From positions 1-64,000 of the forward strand of contig NZ_LAJA01000005.1 of the NCBI RefSeq assembly GCF_000970675.1: a stretch of 64,000 nt of DNA, in the 5' to 3' direction. Source of the DNA: Domibacillus tundrae. GTDB lineage: Bacteria; Bacillota; Bacilli; Bacillales; Domibacillaceae. Under the pieces are notes generated by a model. That model worked only from the letters and a program-made list of their open reading frames with translations. It searched no databases and was not told where the DNA came from. The position numbers and the translations under genes are program-made. Below are positions 15,465 to 24,091 of this stretch, piece by piece; the first letter of the stretch is position 1; each line of letters begins with the position of its first letter.

Positions 15465-16745
15465 ATGACCACGATCACACAATTACATACACAAATTGAT
15501 AAGAGGAAAGATGAACTTATTGATTTATTGAAAACATTGATTTCATTTAAAACGCCGGCACCGCCTGCCCGTAATACGGAAGAAGCCCAGCAGTTTGTTG
15601 CTGCTTTTTTGCGTGAAAAAGGCTTCGCAATTGATAAATGGGATGTATATCCGGGAGATCCGAATGTCGTTGGTACATTAAAAGGAACAGACAGTGCCGT
15701 GTATAAAAGTTTAATTATAAATGGCCACATGGACGTGGCGGAAGTGAGCGCGGATGAGAAATGGGACGCCGATCCATTCATGCCGATTATTAAAGAGAAT
15801 GCTGTAGTCGGGCGTGGCGCAGCAGACATGAAGGGGGGTCTCGCCGGCGCTTTATTTGCGATTCAGCTTCTCCATGAGGCGGGTATTGGACTGCCGGGTG
15901 ATTTGATTTTTCAATCTGTCATTGGTGAAGAAGTCGGCGAAGCGGGCACCCTTCAATGCTGCAAAAAGAGCTACAGCGCCGATTTTGCCCTCGTCGTTGA
16001 TACGAGTGATCTGCATATTCAAGGCCAGGGCGGTGTCATTACTGGGTGGATCACACTAAAAAGCGATAAGACATTTCATGATGCTACGCGCCGGCAAATG
16101 ATTCATGCAGGCGGCAAGCTGCTAGGTGCAAGTGCCATTGAAAAAATGACAAAAATTATTCATGGCCTGCAGGAGCTTGAGCGGCATTGGGCGGTCATGA
16201 AAAGTTATCCTGGATTTCCGCCGGGAACAACAACGATCAATCCAGCAGTGATTGAAGGTGGACGTCACGCCGCTTTTATTGCCGATGAATGCCGCCTTTG
16301 GATTACGGTCCATTTTTATCCGAATGAAACATATGAAAGTGTGGCAAAAGAAGTAGAAGAATTTATCGGAAATATAGCAAAAGGCGACTTGTGGATGCAG
16401 GAAAATCCGCCACAGTTTGAGTGGGGCGGCACGTCCATGATCGAAGACCGCGGAGAAATTTTCCCATCGTTTGAAGTGGATCCTGATCATGCGGCCGTTC
16501 ACACATTGATGGACATACACAGCAGGGTGCTAAAAGAAAAGCCAATACTTGACGTGTCACCATCCGTAACTGATGGAGGATGGCTGGCGGATGCCGGCAT
16601 TCCAACCGCAATTTACGGACCCGGCAAGCTGCATCATGCCCATGCGGTTAATGAGCAGCTCGATATCGATGAACTCGTTCAATACACGAAAGTGATGGCT
16701 TCCTTTATATACAATTGGACGCACCAAAAGAAAGGAGACCAGTGA
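15465..16745 (+). CDS. ylmB: formylaminopyrimidine deformylase, M20 family
   Basis: YlmB removes the formyl group from N-formyl-4-amino-5-aminomethyl-2-methylpyrimidine, a degradation product of thiamin taken up from the environment; TenA then makes HMP. The 426-residue sequence is an M20 di-metal hydrolase: INGHMDVA with metal His and Asp, VGRGAADMKGG with the bridging Asp, GEEVGEAG with the catalytic Glu, a dimerisation lid in the middle, and the final YGPGKLHHAHAVNE His ligand. SD AAAGGAAGG precedes the ATG. It is the first gene behind the TPP riboswitch. Confidence 0.9.
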   Translation: MTTITQLHTQIDKRKDELIDLLKTLISFKTPAPPARNTEEAQQFVAAFLREKGFAIDKWDVYPGDPNVVGTLKGTDSAVYKSLIINGHMDVAEVSADEKWDADPFMPIIKENAVVGRGAADMKGGLAGALFAIQLLHEAGIGLPGDLIFQSVIGEEVGEAGTLQCCKKSYSADFALVVDTSDLHIQGQGGVITGWITLKSDKTFHDATRRQMIHAGGKLLGASAIEKMTKIIHGLQELERHWAVMKSYPGFPPGTTTINPAVIEGGRHAAFIADECRLWITVHFYPNETYESVAKEVEEFIGNIAKGDLWMQENPPQFEWGGTSMIEDRGEIFPSFEVDPDHAAVHTLMDIHSRVLKEKPILDVSPSVTDGGWLADAGIPTAIYGPGKLHHAHAVNEQLDIDELVQYTKVMASFIYNWTHQKKGDQ

Positions 16746-16746
16746 C

Positions 16747-17421
16747 ATGAAATTCAGCGATCAGCTAAAAGAAAAATGTCTGCCGATCTGGCAGCAAAAC
16801 CATTATCACCCGTTCGTAAAAGGAATGGCGGACGGCACGCTCGATCCGGAAAAATTCCGTTTTTATATGGTGCAGGATTACTTGTATTTAATTCAATATG
16901 CAAAAGTATTTGCGCTTGGCGCCGTTAAAGCGGACGACATAGCGACAATGGGCAAATTTGCAGCGCTGCTGGACGGAACACTCAATGAAGAAATGGCACT
17001 GCACCGGCAGTATGCGGCCCGGTTCGGCATCACAGAAGAAGAGCTTGAGCAGGCGAAGCCGTCACCGATCACACTTGCGTATACGCACTATATGCTGCAC
17101 GCCGCTCAGAACGGGACACTTGCGGATGTCGTTGCGGCTGTTTTGCCTTGTGCCTGGAGCTATTGGGAAATTGGCAAAGAATTAAGTAAGCGGCCGGGTG
17201 CTGCGGATCATGAGTTGTACGGTGAATGGATTCAAATGTACGCCTCGGAAGAATTCGGCCAGCTTGCAAAGTGGTGCATCGAGTTGATGGACGAGCACGC
17301 GGCTGGAAAATCGGACAAAGAACGCGAACGGTTAGAAGAGATTTTCTTAAATACGACCCGGTTTGAGTACATGTTCTGGGAAATGGCGTACAACGGGGAA
17401 ATGTGGCCGATTAATGCGTAA
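16747..17421 (+). CDS. tenA: aminopyrimidine aminohydrolase / thiaminase II
   Basis: TenA converts aminomethylpyrimidine to HMP (and hydrolyses thiamin slowly). The 224-residue all-helical protein shows FYMVQDYLYL near residue 40, the catalytic Cys in LPCAWSYWEIG near residue 135 and the C-terminal Glu in FWEMAYNGEMWP near residue 207. SD GAAAGGAGA precedes the ATG, one base after the ylmB stop. Together with ylmB and the thiZXY importer it forms the base-degraded-thiamin salvage route known from B. halodurans and B. subtilis. Confidence 0.95.
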   Translation: MKFSDQLKEKCLPIWQQNHYHPFVKGMADGTLDPEKFRFYMVQDYLYLIQYAKVFALGAVKADDIATMGKFAALLDGTLNEEMALHRQYAARFGITEEELEQAKPSPITLAYTHYMLHAAQNGTLADVVAAVLPCAWSYWEIGKELSKRPGAADHELYGEWIQMYASEEFGQLAKWCIELMDEHAAGKSDKERERLEEIFLNTTRFEYMFWEMAYNGEMWPINA

Positions 17422-18178
17422 GCCAGTGCTTGAGTTTCAAGATGTGTCGTTTTCATACGGCGGCAAAAAGCCAATTCTCGACCATTTAAATGTAACGGTT
17501 TACGAACGGGAATTTGTCACGATTATCGGCGCAAGCGGCTCCGGAAAAAGTACGCTGTTTCGCTTAATTACCGGTCTCGAAACGGAGGAACACGGACGAA
17601 TACGGATAAATAGTGAGCAGCCCAAAAACCGCCACGGCCGCACCGGCTATATGCCGCAGCAGGATTTATTAATGCCGTGGCGAACGGTGCTCGAAAATGC
17701 TGCAGTTCCACTTGAGCTTGCGGGAGTGAGTAAAAAAGAGTCATCTATCCGTATTTTACCGCTTTTGAATGAATTTGGACTAAACGGTGCAGAACATAAG
17801 TATCCGTCTGAGCTGTCCGGCGGCATGAAGCAGCGAGTGTCCTTTTTACGTTCGATTTTAACAGGGTCCAATATTCTGCTTTTGGATGAGCCGTTTAGTG
17901 CGCTTGATGCCATTACGCGGCTGTCTATGCAGGAGTGGCTGCTGGACCAGTGGGAAAAACGGGAAAAATCAATTTTGTTTATTACGCACGATGTGAACGA
18001 AGCACTGTTTTTATCCGACCGGATTTTCGTTTTTCAGGATACACCGGTACGCACACTTCAGGAAGTCGTTGTGCCACTTGGCCGTCCAAGATCGCTGCGT
18101 GATTTAAATGATCCGGCCGTGATGGAACTGAAAGACAAGCTTATTGATCAATTGCGGGGCGGGGTGAAGAGATTGTGA
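17414..18178 (+). CDS. thiZ: ABC transporter ATPase for thiamin pyrimidine precursor
   Basis: A 254-residue ABC ATPase of the nitrate/taurine/thiamin-precursor class. Walker A GASGSGKSTL, Q-loop MPQQDLLMPW, signature LSGGMKQR, Walker B ILLLDEPFSAL and the switch His in FITHDVNEA are all present. The ATG at 17414 overlaps the tenA stop by eight bases (ATGCGTAA), so translation is coupled; the longer frame starting inside tenA is unlikely. It energises the ThiX permease and works with the ThiY lipoprotein. Confidence 0.9.
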   Translation: MRKPVLEFQDVSFSYGGKKPILDHLNVTVYEREFVTIIGASGSGKSTLFRLITGLETEEHGRIRINSEQPKNRHGRTGYMPQQDLLMPWRTVLENAAVPLELAGVSKKESSIRILPLLNEFGLNGAEHKYPSELSGGMKQRVSFLRSILTGSNILLLDEPFSALDAITRLSMQEWLLDQWEKREKSILFITHDVNEALFLSDRIFVFQDTPVRTLQEVVVPLGRPRSLRDLNDPAVMELKDKLIDQLRGGVKRL

Positions 18179-18921
18179 TGAAAAAATATGGACCCGCCGT
18201 GCTTATTGTCATTTTCCTGTTTGGGTTATGGGAATTGGCTTCCCGTTTCGTAAACTTGTCGTTTATTTTTCCGCCGCCATCTGGCGTCGCGATCCGGTTT
18301 TGGGAACTGCGGGAAACACTTCTTTTTGACCATTTGCCATCCACGCTTGCCATCATTTTAATCGGTCTTGCGATATCGATTGTGCTCGGTGTGGCACTTG
18401 CCGTCTGGATGGCGGTTAGTGAAACAGCGGAACGGGCTTTTTATCCGCTTGTCATTTCATCACAAATGATTCCGACCATTGCGCTTGCGCCGATTTTTAT
18501 TATGTTTTTTGGCTATGGGATTTGGAGTAAGGTCGTTGTGACCGTTCTGATTACGTTTTTTCCGATCACTGTCAATACATTTGACGGGTTGAAATCAAGC
18601 AGCAAAGAGCTGCGGGAATTAATGCTGACGATGGGCGGAACGAAAAAAGATATCTTTTTAAAAGTGCAGGTACCTTCTGCGAAACCGCACTTTTATTCCG
18701 GCTTAAAAGTAGCCGTTACACTAAGTGTGATCGGCGCGGCGATTGGGGAATGGCTTGGTGCCCAGGCGGGACTTGGATACTTCAGCCGCCGGATGATGAC
18801 TCAATTTGACGGCGCGGCCGTTTTTGCGCCAATTGTTCTGTTATCTGCTGTCGGTATTGTTTTATTTTTACTTGTGAAGGTACTTGAAAAACGATCAATG
18901 AAATGGAGGAATAAAGAATGA
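18178..18921 (+). CDS. thiX: ABC permease for thiamin pyrimidine precursor
   Basis: A 247-residue permease of the BPD family with about six membrane helices. The cytoplasmic EAA-like loop is visible (LMLTMGGTKKDIFLKVQVPSAKPHF, near residues 145-170). The start lies in a GTGATG context where the ATG overlaps the thiZ stop (TGATG); the GTG at 18175 is possible too. The gene product carries formylaminopyrimidine delivered by ThiY across the membrane. Confidence 0.9.
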   Translation: MKKYGPAVLIVIFLFGLWELASRFVNLSFIFPPPSGVAIRFWELRETLLFDHLPSTLAIILIGLAISIVLGVALAVWMAVSETAERAFYPLVISSQMIPTIALAPIFIMFFGYGIWSKVVVTVLITFFPITVNTFDGLKSSSKELRELMLTMGGTKKDIFLKVQVPSAKPHFYSGLKVAVTLSVIGAAIGEWLGAQAGLGYFSRRMMTQFDGAAVFAPIVLLSAVGIVLFLLVKVLEKRSMKWRNKE

Positions 18922-19928
18922 AAAAATGGACAGCAGGTATTCTTGCGGCAATGATGCTCGCAGGGTGCGGGGCAAGTGAAGAAGAAACACAGACAGAAAC
19001 AGCAGGGGGCGGCGATCAAGAGCTGCAGGACGTCAGCATTATGCTCGACTGGTATCCGAATGCAGTACACAGCTTTTTATATGTAGCAGAGGAAAAAGGC
19101 TATTTTGAAGATGAAGGCATTAATCTTGATATTCAATTTCCGGCGAATGCGACCGATCCGATTGCGATGGCCGCGTCTGATCAAGTCACGCTTGCGATTA
19201 CATACCAGCCGGATGTAATCGTAGCAAGTACGGAACAAAATGTAGGCGTGAAGTCCGTTGGCGCGATTGTGCGTGAGCCGTTAAACCGCGTCGTATCACT
19301 TGCTGAAAGCAACATTCAGTCACCAAAAGATTTAGAAGGCAAAACGGTCGGCTATACGGGTATTCCACTCAATGAATCCATTGTCAAAACAATGGTGGAA
19401 CAAGATGGAGGAGACCCATCGAAAGTAGAATTGATTGACGTCGGTTTTGAATTAAATGCAGCGTTGATCAGCAAAAAAGCAGATGCCGTTGTCGGTGCGT
19501 ATATTAACCACGAAGTGCCACTTTTAGAGTTTGAAGGGTACAAGACCGCCAATTTTGATTTAACCAAATACGGTGTGCCATCGTTTTATGAATTAATTAC
19601 GGTCACAAGCGACAAAATGTGGGAAGAAAACCCAGAACTCATCCAAGCGTTCTGGCGCGCGGCAGGGAAAGGCTTTGACGATGTGAAAGCGAACCCAGAT
19701 GAGGCCCTTGATATTTTGATGGCGAATCAGGAAGCCGAAAACTTCCCGCTTGAAGAAGAAGTAGAAAAAGAGAGCATGGATATTTTATTGCCGTTAATGG
19801 ATTCAGAGCAAGGCTTTGGCTACCAGGAAGAGCAGCCATGGGCAGATACAGCCAAATGGATGAAAGAGACAGGCTTAATTGAAAAGGATCCGAAAATCGA
19901 CGAACTGTTCGTCAATATGCCGGAATGA
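18918..19928 (+). CDS. thiY: thiamin pyrimidine precursor-binding lipoprotein
   Basis: A 336-residue NMT1/THI5-like solute-binding lipoprotein. The signal peptide ends in the lipobox LAGC (residue 17 region), then a Gly/Glu/Thr linker and the binding domain beginning VSIMLDWYPNAVHSFLYVA, where Trp and Asp/Asn contacts are typical of ThiY. In the family ThiY binds formylaminopyrimidine. The ATG overlaps the thiX stop by four bases and has TGGAGGA upstream. Last gene of the operon; a terminator follows. Confidence 0.92.
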   Translation: MKKWTAGILAAMMLAGCGASEEETQTETAGGGDQELQDVSIMLDWYPNAVHSFLYVAEEKGYFEDEGINLDIQFPANATDPIAMAASDQVTLAITYQPDVIVASTEQNVGVKSVGAIVREPLNRVVSLAESNIQSPKDLEGKTVGYTGIPLNESIVKTMVEQDGGDPSKVELIDVGFELNAALISKKADAVVGAYINHEVPLLEFEGYKTANFDLTKYGVPSFYELITVTSDKMWEENPELIQAFWRAAGKGFDDVKANPDEALDILMANQEAENFPLEEEVEKESMDILLPLMDSEQGFGYQEEQPWADTAKWMKETGLIEKDPKIDELFVNMPE

Positions 19929-19934
19929 GAAAGG

Positions 19935-19961
19935 AACTGTCCCAAAATTTGGGCAGTTTTT
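19935..19961 (+). terminator. terminator of the thiamin salvage operon
   Basis: AACTGTCCCAAA / TTTGGGCAGTT hairpin with T run, starting seven bases after the thiY stop. Confidence 0.85.
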
Positions 19962-20009
19962 GCTGTTATCGTGTACAATGTAAAGATAGGCAGGATGTAA
20001 AGGAGAGGG

Positions 20010-20909
20010 ATGCACTTGTTAACAAATGATCTCGATTTTCGACTAGAGCCAAGACTGAAAGTCTTATACGATGAACATAAAACACGTTCTGCTAAAATTG
20101 ACTGGGGCTACCATGAATTTTTGCCATGGGACAAAGCGCAGGATTTCCGCCGCGTGCCTTGGGATCCGTCGCAGGTTACATTACCGCCGAACGTTGTCAC
20201 GGCAATTGAAACCGCTCTTTTGACTGAAGTGAATCTGCCTTGGTTTACGTCGCATCTTGCGCAGACGTTTAAAGGCTCGCTTTCTATCGTTAAAGATTTT
20301 GTTTATACGTGGACTGCAGAAGAAGATCAGCATTCAAACTTACTTGAAACGTATTTGCTCATTACACGCAGTGTTGATCCAAATCGGCTGCATGAGCTTC
20401 ATAAAATGACCGTTGAAAACGGCTGGGAGCCTGATTTCCACACGCCGTTTGAAACGATGGTGTACACGTCGATGCAGGAGCTTGCGACCATGGTGTTTTA
20501 CAACAATGTCGCCAAAGAAGCGAACAAGCACGATCCGGATCTGGGCAAAATTTTACGCCGTCTCGCTAAAGACGAAACGCTTCATTATGCTTTTTACCGT
20601 GACGTGATCAAGTTTCATTTAGAGCTTGAGCCAAATTACTGCTACCATCTCGGGCACGTTATTAAAAACTTCCAGATGCCGGGTGCCGTTATGCCGGATT
20701 TTGAAAATCGGATGGCGATTATTGCAAAAGAGGCAAACTATGGACCGCTGGAATATTTTGATCAAGTGCTTGATGTTATTATTAAGTATTGGGATATTGA
20801 AAATCTTCGTCCAATTGCGCCAGAAGCAGAAAAGGCCCGTCTGGACATTTTAAATTACCATGCCCGGATGAAACGGGTAAAAGAACGGTTTATGCGTTCA
20901 CAAAAGTAA
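20010..20909 (+). CDS. acyl-ACP desaturase-type diiron protein
   Basis: A 299-residue soluble ferritin-like protein of the FA_desaturase_2 family (plant stearoyl-ACP and mycobacterial DesA type). The diiron ligand motifs are present: Glu in ETALLTEVNLPW, EEDQHSNLL (ExxH), Glu in YTSMQELATMVFYNN, and DETLHYAF (ExxH). The length is close to the mycobacterial DesA members. In the family it introduces a double bond into acyl chains on acyl carrier protein with oxygen and ferredoxin. SD GGAGAGG precedes the start (the ATG at 20010; a TTG nine bases on is possible). It stands alone with a terminator on the upstream side, and no redox partner is visible. Confidence 0.78.
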   Translation: MHLLTNDLDFRLEPRLKVLYDEHKTRSAKIDWGYHEFLPWDKAQDFRRVPWDPSQVTLPPNVVTAIETALLTEVNLPWFTSHLAQTFKGSLSIVKDFVYTWTAEEDQHSNLLETYLLITRSVDPNRLHELHKMTVENGWEPDFHTPFETMVYTSMQELATMVFYNNVAKEANKHDPDLGKILRRLAKDETLHYAFYRDVIKFHLELEPNYCYHLGHVIKNFQMPGAVMPDFENRMAIIAKEANYGPLEYFDQVLDVIIKYWDIENLRPIAPEAEKARLDILNYHARMKRVKERFMRSQK

Positions 20910-20967
20910 TTCACTCATGGATAATATGAATAAAAAGGATAAAATGATAACAATCTGTTCGGAAAAG

Positions 20968-21060
20968 GGATGCAGTGTTACGATTATTTCATCCCCTGAT
21001 GTGAACAGAAGTGTTTCACATCCCCAGGGAAAACGAAGCGCCGCGCTTCGTTTTCTTTTT
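20968..21060 (+). terminator. structured leader and terminator before the AEC permease
   Basis: Two hairpin-forming segments: GATGTGAA...TTTCACATC around 20999-21022, and a strong stem AAAACGAAGCG/CGCTTCGTTTT at 21030-21054 with loop CCG and a T run. The second is a good intrinsic terminator for the desaturase; the first also allows pairing between GGGATG (20968) and CATCCCC. Confidence 0.65.
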
Positions 21061-21084
21061 TTATTTATTGGAGGCGTTTACAAG

Positions 21085-22014
21085 ATGGCAGTCTTCACAA
21101 ATGTGCTTATTCAAATTATTCTTCCTATGTTTTTGCTTATTGCAGCCGGCGCTTTTTTGCACCGGAAATATACATTGCACATGCCGACATTATCACAGCT
21201 GACCATTAATTTCTTTTTGCCGATGGTGTGCTTTGTGAATATATATGAAACAGAGCTATCGGGTACAACCGCTGTTATCGTTTTTGTTTATTTGCTGCTG
21301 TTTAATGGACTGTTAATTGCGGCAGCCATGCTCATCTCCAAGATGGCAGGGTTTGAGCGGAAATTATCATCCAGCTTTCAAAACAGCGCCGTTTTAAGCA
21401 ATTCAGGCAATTATGGTCTTCCGGTAAGCGGTCTTGTGTTTGCCGCAAATCCGCTTGGCTTATCTGTTCAAATTATTATTTCGATTTTTCAAAATCTGCT
21501 GACGTATACGTGGGGGTTTTACAACTCTGTTTCCGCTTCGGCCGATAATGAGAACGTGCTGAAAAAAGTACTCAAGCTGCCGGTGCTTCATGCCCTTGTA
21601 TTAGCTGTTGTGTTAAAAGCAGCCGGCATCAAAATCCCATTCTTTTTATGGTCACCAATCGAAAATTCATCAAATGCTTTTTTAGCGGTAGCTCTTATTA
21701 CGCTTGGCGCACAATGTGCTTATATGAAAATCACATCTGTTTCTAAGCCGCTCATACTTGCCGTTTCAACCAGGCTGCTGCTTTCACCGGCGATCGGTCT
21801 GCTCGTCATTTTTCTGCTGGATGTTCAAGGGACGCTCGCCCAGGCGATGTTTATTGCCAGTTCGTTTCCTACATCACGAAATAGTGCGCTCTTGGCGCTT
21901 GAATACGATAATTATCCAGAATTTGCGTCACAGGCCGTTATTGTTACCACTGTGCTCAGCAGTGTAACAGTGGCATTGGTCATTTATTTGGCAAAAATAT
22001 GGTTCCCGTTGTAA
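21085..22014 (+). CDS. AEC-family permease (auxin efflux carrier type)
   Basis: A 309-residue membrane protein with ten hydrophobic helices in two five-helix halves. The family core NSGNYGLPVSGLVF (first half crossing) and the FPTSRNSALLALEYDNYPEFAS segment of the second half are visible. Bacterial AEC members move malate, malonate or amino acids; the substrate here is unknown. ATG 21085 has TTGGAGG upstream at the right distance, and the terminator at 21030-21060 rules out the longer frame from 20917. Confidence 0.82.
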   Translation: MAVFTNVLIQIILPMFLLIAAGAFLHRKYTLHMPTLSQLTINFFLPMVCFVNIYETELSGTTAVIVFVYLLLFNGLLIAAAMLISKMAGFERKLSSSFQNSAVLSNSGNYGLPVSGLVFAANPLGLSVQIIISIFQNLLTYTWGFYNSVSASADNENVLKKVLKLPVLHALVLAVVLKAAGIKIPFFLWSPIENSSNAFLAVALITLGAQCAYMKITSVSKPLILAVSTRLLLSPAIGLLVIFLLDVQGTLAQAMFIASSFPTSRNSALLALEYDNYPEFASQAVIVTTVLSSVTVALVIYLAKIWFPL

Positions 22015-22082
22015 GCGCCGTTTTTTCTAAACCGCGCTCTTTTTTGTTGTGGTAAAATGTAAAGGACGAGGGAGGGATATGG

Positions 22083-23414
22083 ATGATTGAAAACTGGATG
22101 GCAGAAGTACAGAAAACGCGCCGCGCGCTTCGTTCAAATATATTAGAGACGGTGCTGAATGAATTTGACTCACGGATCACCGGCCTGAGTCATGATAAAC
22201 GCAAGAATAAATACAGGCAAATGGCGGAAAATCCATTTCGATTTTTCCGGGGCAGCGCGTATTTATTTTATTATGATGTAACAAAAATCCCATTTTCATT
22301 TCATACACCGGACGATAAACCGACGTGGATTCAAGGTGATATGCACGTGGAGAACTTTGGTGCGTTTCAAAATAGTGAAGGGGATATTGTATACGATGCC
22401 AACGATTTTGACGAAGGCTACATGGGTTCGTACGTATACGATTTACTTCGCATGACTGTCAGTATTGCACTTTACTGTGAACAGTACGGCTTTGGTGACG
22501 CAGAGGAACGCATGCGTGTATTTCTTGAAGCTTATTATAAGCAGCTGAAAAAGTTTGTAAAAGGAAAAGAAGACCCAATCACCCTTTTTTACACGGAGCA
22601 CAACACGAAAGGTCCAATCCGCAAAGTGCTGAAAAAACTTGAAAAACGTGATTCAACGCGGCTATTGGAACAATGGACAGTAAAAGAAGACAGTACACGG
22701 ACGTTTGACCTTTCAGAAGAACTCACACCGGTTACACAAAAAGAGCAGGAGAAGATCGAAGCGGTCTGGCATGCTTATATAAGCAGCTTGGATGATGCAG
22801 ACCGGAAAAAGAGCGAATTTTATGAAATAAAGCATATTGTGCGCAGGCATGGTTCCGGTACGGCTTCGATCGGTCTCGACCGCTATTACATTTTAATAGA
22901 AGGTAAGCAGGAATGCATAGAGCAGCTTGATGACTTGATTTTGGAAATGAAAGAAGTTCGTGCACCCGTACCGGCTTATTTTATGCCGTATAATGAAGAA
23001 TTTTGGCTGAAATACAGCCATCAAGGTGAACGTGTGGTCACGACCCAAAAAGCGATGCATCACTACGATGACCCATTGTTAGGTTATGTCACGATCGACA
23101 ACCGGCATTTTTACGTACGGGAACGGTCGCCATACAAAAAGCGGATCAAGCCGGAAGATATTGAAAACGAAAAAGAGTTCGATAAAGTACTCGACGTCTT
23201 TGGCGGCATTGCGGCGAAGATCCACGCCCGCGCTGATGTAGACATCGCACATTCACTCTTAGACTATCATAGTGAAGAAGAGATTTTAAATGCGATTGGC
23301 GAAGATTTTGATGCGTTTTCTGAACAGCTCGTTTTTATGTCAATGGCGTACAAAGAACGTGTTAAACAAGATTACGTGCTGTTTTGCGGCTGGCTGAATA
23401 CAAAATTTACGTAA
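22083..23414 (+). CDS. DUF2252 protein (kinase-fold-like)
   Basis: A 443-residue cytoplasmic protein of family DUF2252. Conserved elements are FRFFRGSAYLFYYD, the GDMHVENFGAF motif (reminiscent of aminoglycoside-phosphotransferase-type catalytic loops), YDANDFDEGYMGSYVYDLLRM and, late, AAKIHARADVDIA. These motifs place it in the protein-kinase-like superfamily by pattern, but substrate and reaction are not known. SD GAGGGA precedes the ATG at 22083. Single gene with its own terminator. Confidence 0.8.
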   Translation: MIENWMAEVQKTRRALRSNILETVLNEFDSRITGLSHDKRKNKYRQMAENPFRFFRGSAYLFYYDVTKIPFSFHTPDDKPTWIQGDMHVENFGAFQNSEGDIVYDANDFDEGYMGSYVYDLLRMTVSIALYCEQYGFGDAEERMRVFLEAYYKQLKKFVKGKEDPITLFYTEHNTKGPIRKVLKKLEKRDSTRLLEQWTVKEDSTRTFDLSEELTPVTQKEQEKIEAVWHAYISSLDDADRKKSEFYEIKHIVRRHGSGTASIGLDRYYILIEGKQECIEQLDDLILEMKEVRAPVPAYFMPYNEEFWLKYSHQGERVVTTQKAMHHYDDPLLGYVTIDNRHFYVRERSPYKKRIKPEDIENEKEFDKVLDVFGGIAAKIHARADVDIAHSLLDYHSEEEILNAIGEDFDAFSEQLVFMSMAYKERVKQDYVLFCGWLNTKFT

Positions 23415-23416
23415 GG

Positions 23417-23445
23417 AAAAAACTGCCGAGTGGGGCAGTTTTTTT
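23417..23445. terminator. intrinsic terminator
   Basis: AAAAAACTGCC / GGGCAGTTTTTTT between convergent DUF2252 and ykkD genes; A and T runs allow use from both sides. Confidence 0.85.
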
Positions 23446-23759
23446 CATGGAACAAGTTTTAAACCGATCACAGCGGCGATAATCATGCCAATAAATAAAA
23501 GCCGCTTGGCGTCACGCGATTCATTGTAAACAATCATGCCGACGAGTGCGCTGCCGACGGTACCGATGCCTGTCCAGACGCTGTACGCGGTGCCCATAGG
23601 CAGCGACGTCATCGCAATAGATAGAAAAAGAAAACTTAGTCCGAAGCCGCCGGTCAGCATAACCCAGGAGCGGATATTTTTCTGCTGATTGACCATCGTC
23701 ATGCCGGCAACACCCACTACTTCTAAAAGACCTGCTGCGATTAAGAGAGTCCATGTCAT
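23445..23759 (-). CDS. ykkD: small multidrug resistance subunit, YkkD type
   Basis: A 104-residue SMR protein with four membrane helices. The conserved Glu of helix 1 is in GLLEVVGVAGM, and the helix-3 signature PMGTAYSVWTGIGTVGSALVG is intact. It matches YkkD rather than YkkC by the short loops and VGLKLVP end. SMR proteins of the Gdx/YkkCD type export guanidinium or, as a heterodimer, cationic drugs using protons. The ATG overlaps the ykkC stop by four bases. Confidence 0.88.
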   Translation of the reverse strand: MTWTLLIAAGLLEVVGVAGMTMVNQQKNIRSWVMLTGGFGLSFLFLSIAMTSLPMGTAYSVWTGIGTVGSALVGMIVYNESRDAKRLLFIGMIIAAVIGLKLVP

Positions 23760-24091
23760 GATGCCGCCACATCCTTTTCATGCGTCACCATTTTCAAGCC
23801 AGTGATGCCGGTAAGAAGAAGCACGATAAGCGCCACTTTCATCCAGCTGAACGGTTCGCCAAACACGGTCATATCGAGCAAAACCGTTCCGGCGGTACCA
23901 AGGCCAACGAAAGCCGCATACACGGTAGTGGCTGGCAGCTTTTTGGAGCAATAAATGAGCAGACCAAAGCTGACGGCAATCGCCACGGCTGTTCCGAGCC
24001 ATTCAAAAAGCGAATCAGCATGTTTTAATCCCGCAGCCCATCCGACTTCAAAAAATCCCGCTAATAGTACGAGAAACCATTTCGTATTCAT
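23756..24091 (-). CDS. ykkC: small multidrug resistance subunit, YkkC type
   Basis: A 111-residue SMR protein with four helices, helix-1 Glu in GFFEVGWAAGLKHAD and helix-3 signature TVYAAFVGLGTAGTVLLDMTVFGEP. This is the YkkC-type partner, predicted to sit antiparallel to YkkD. ATG 24091 shares one base with the tetR stop (TAATG), so the three genes are one operon. No guanidine riboswitch is visible before the operon, unlike B. subtilis ykkCD; control appears to be by the TetR protein. Confidence 0.88.
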   Translation of the reverse strand: MNTKWFLVLLAGFFEVGWAAGLKHADSLFEWLGTAVAIAVSFGLLIYCSKKLPATTVYAAFVGLGTAGTVLLDMTVFGEPFSWMKVALIVLLLTGITGLKMVTHEKDVAAS

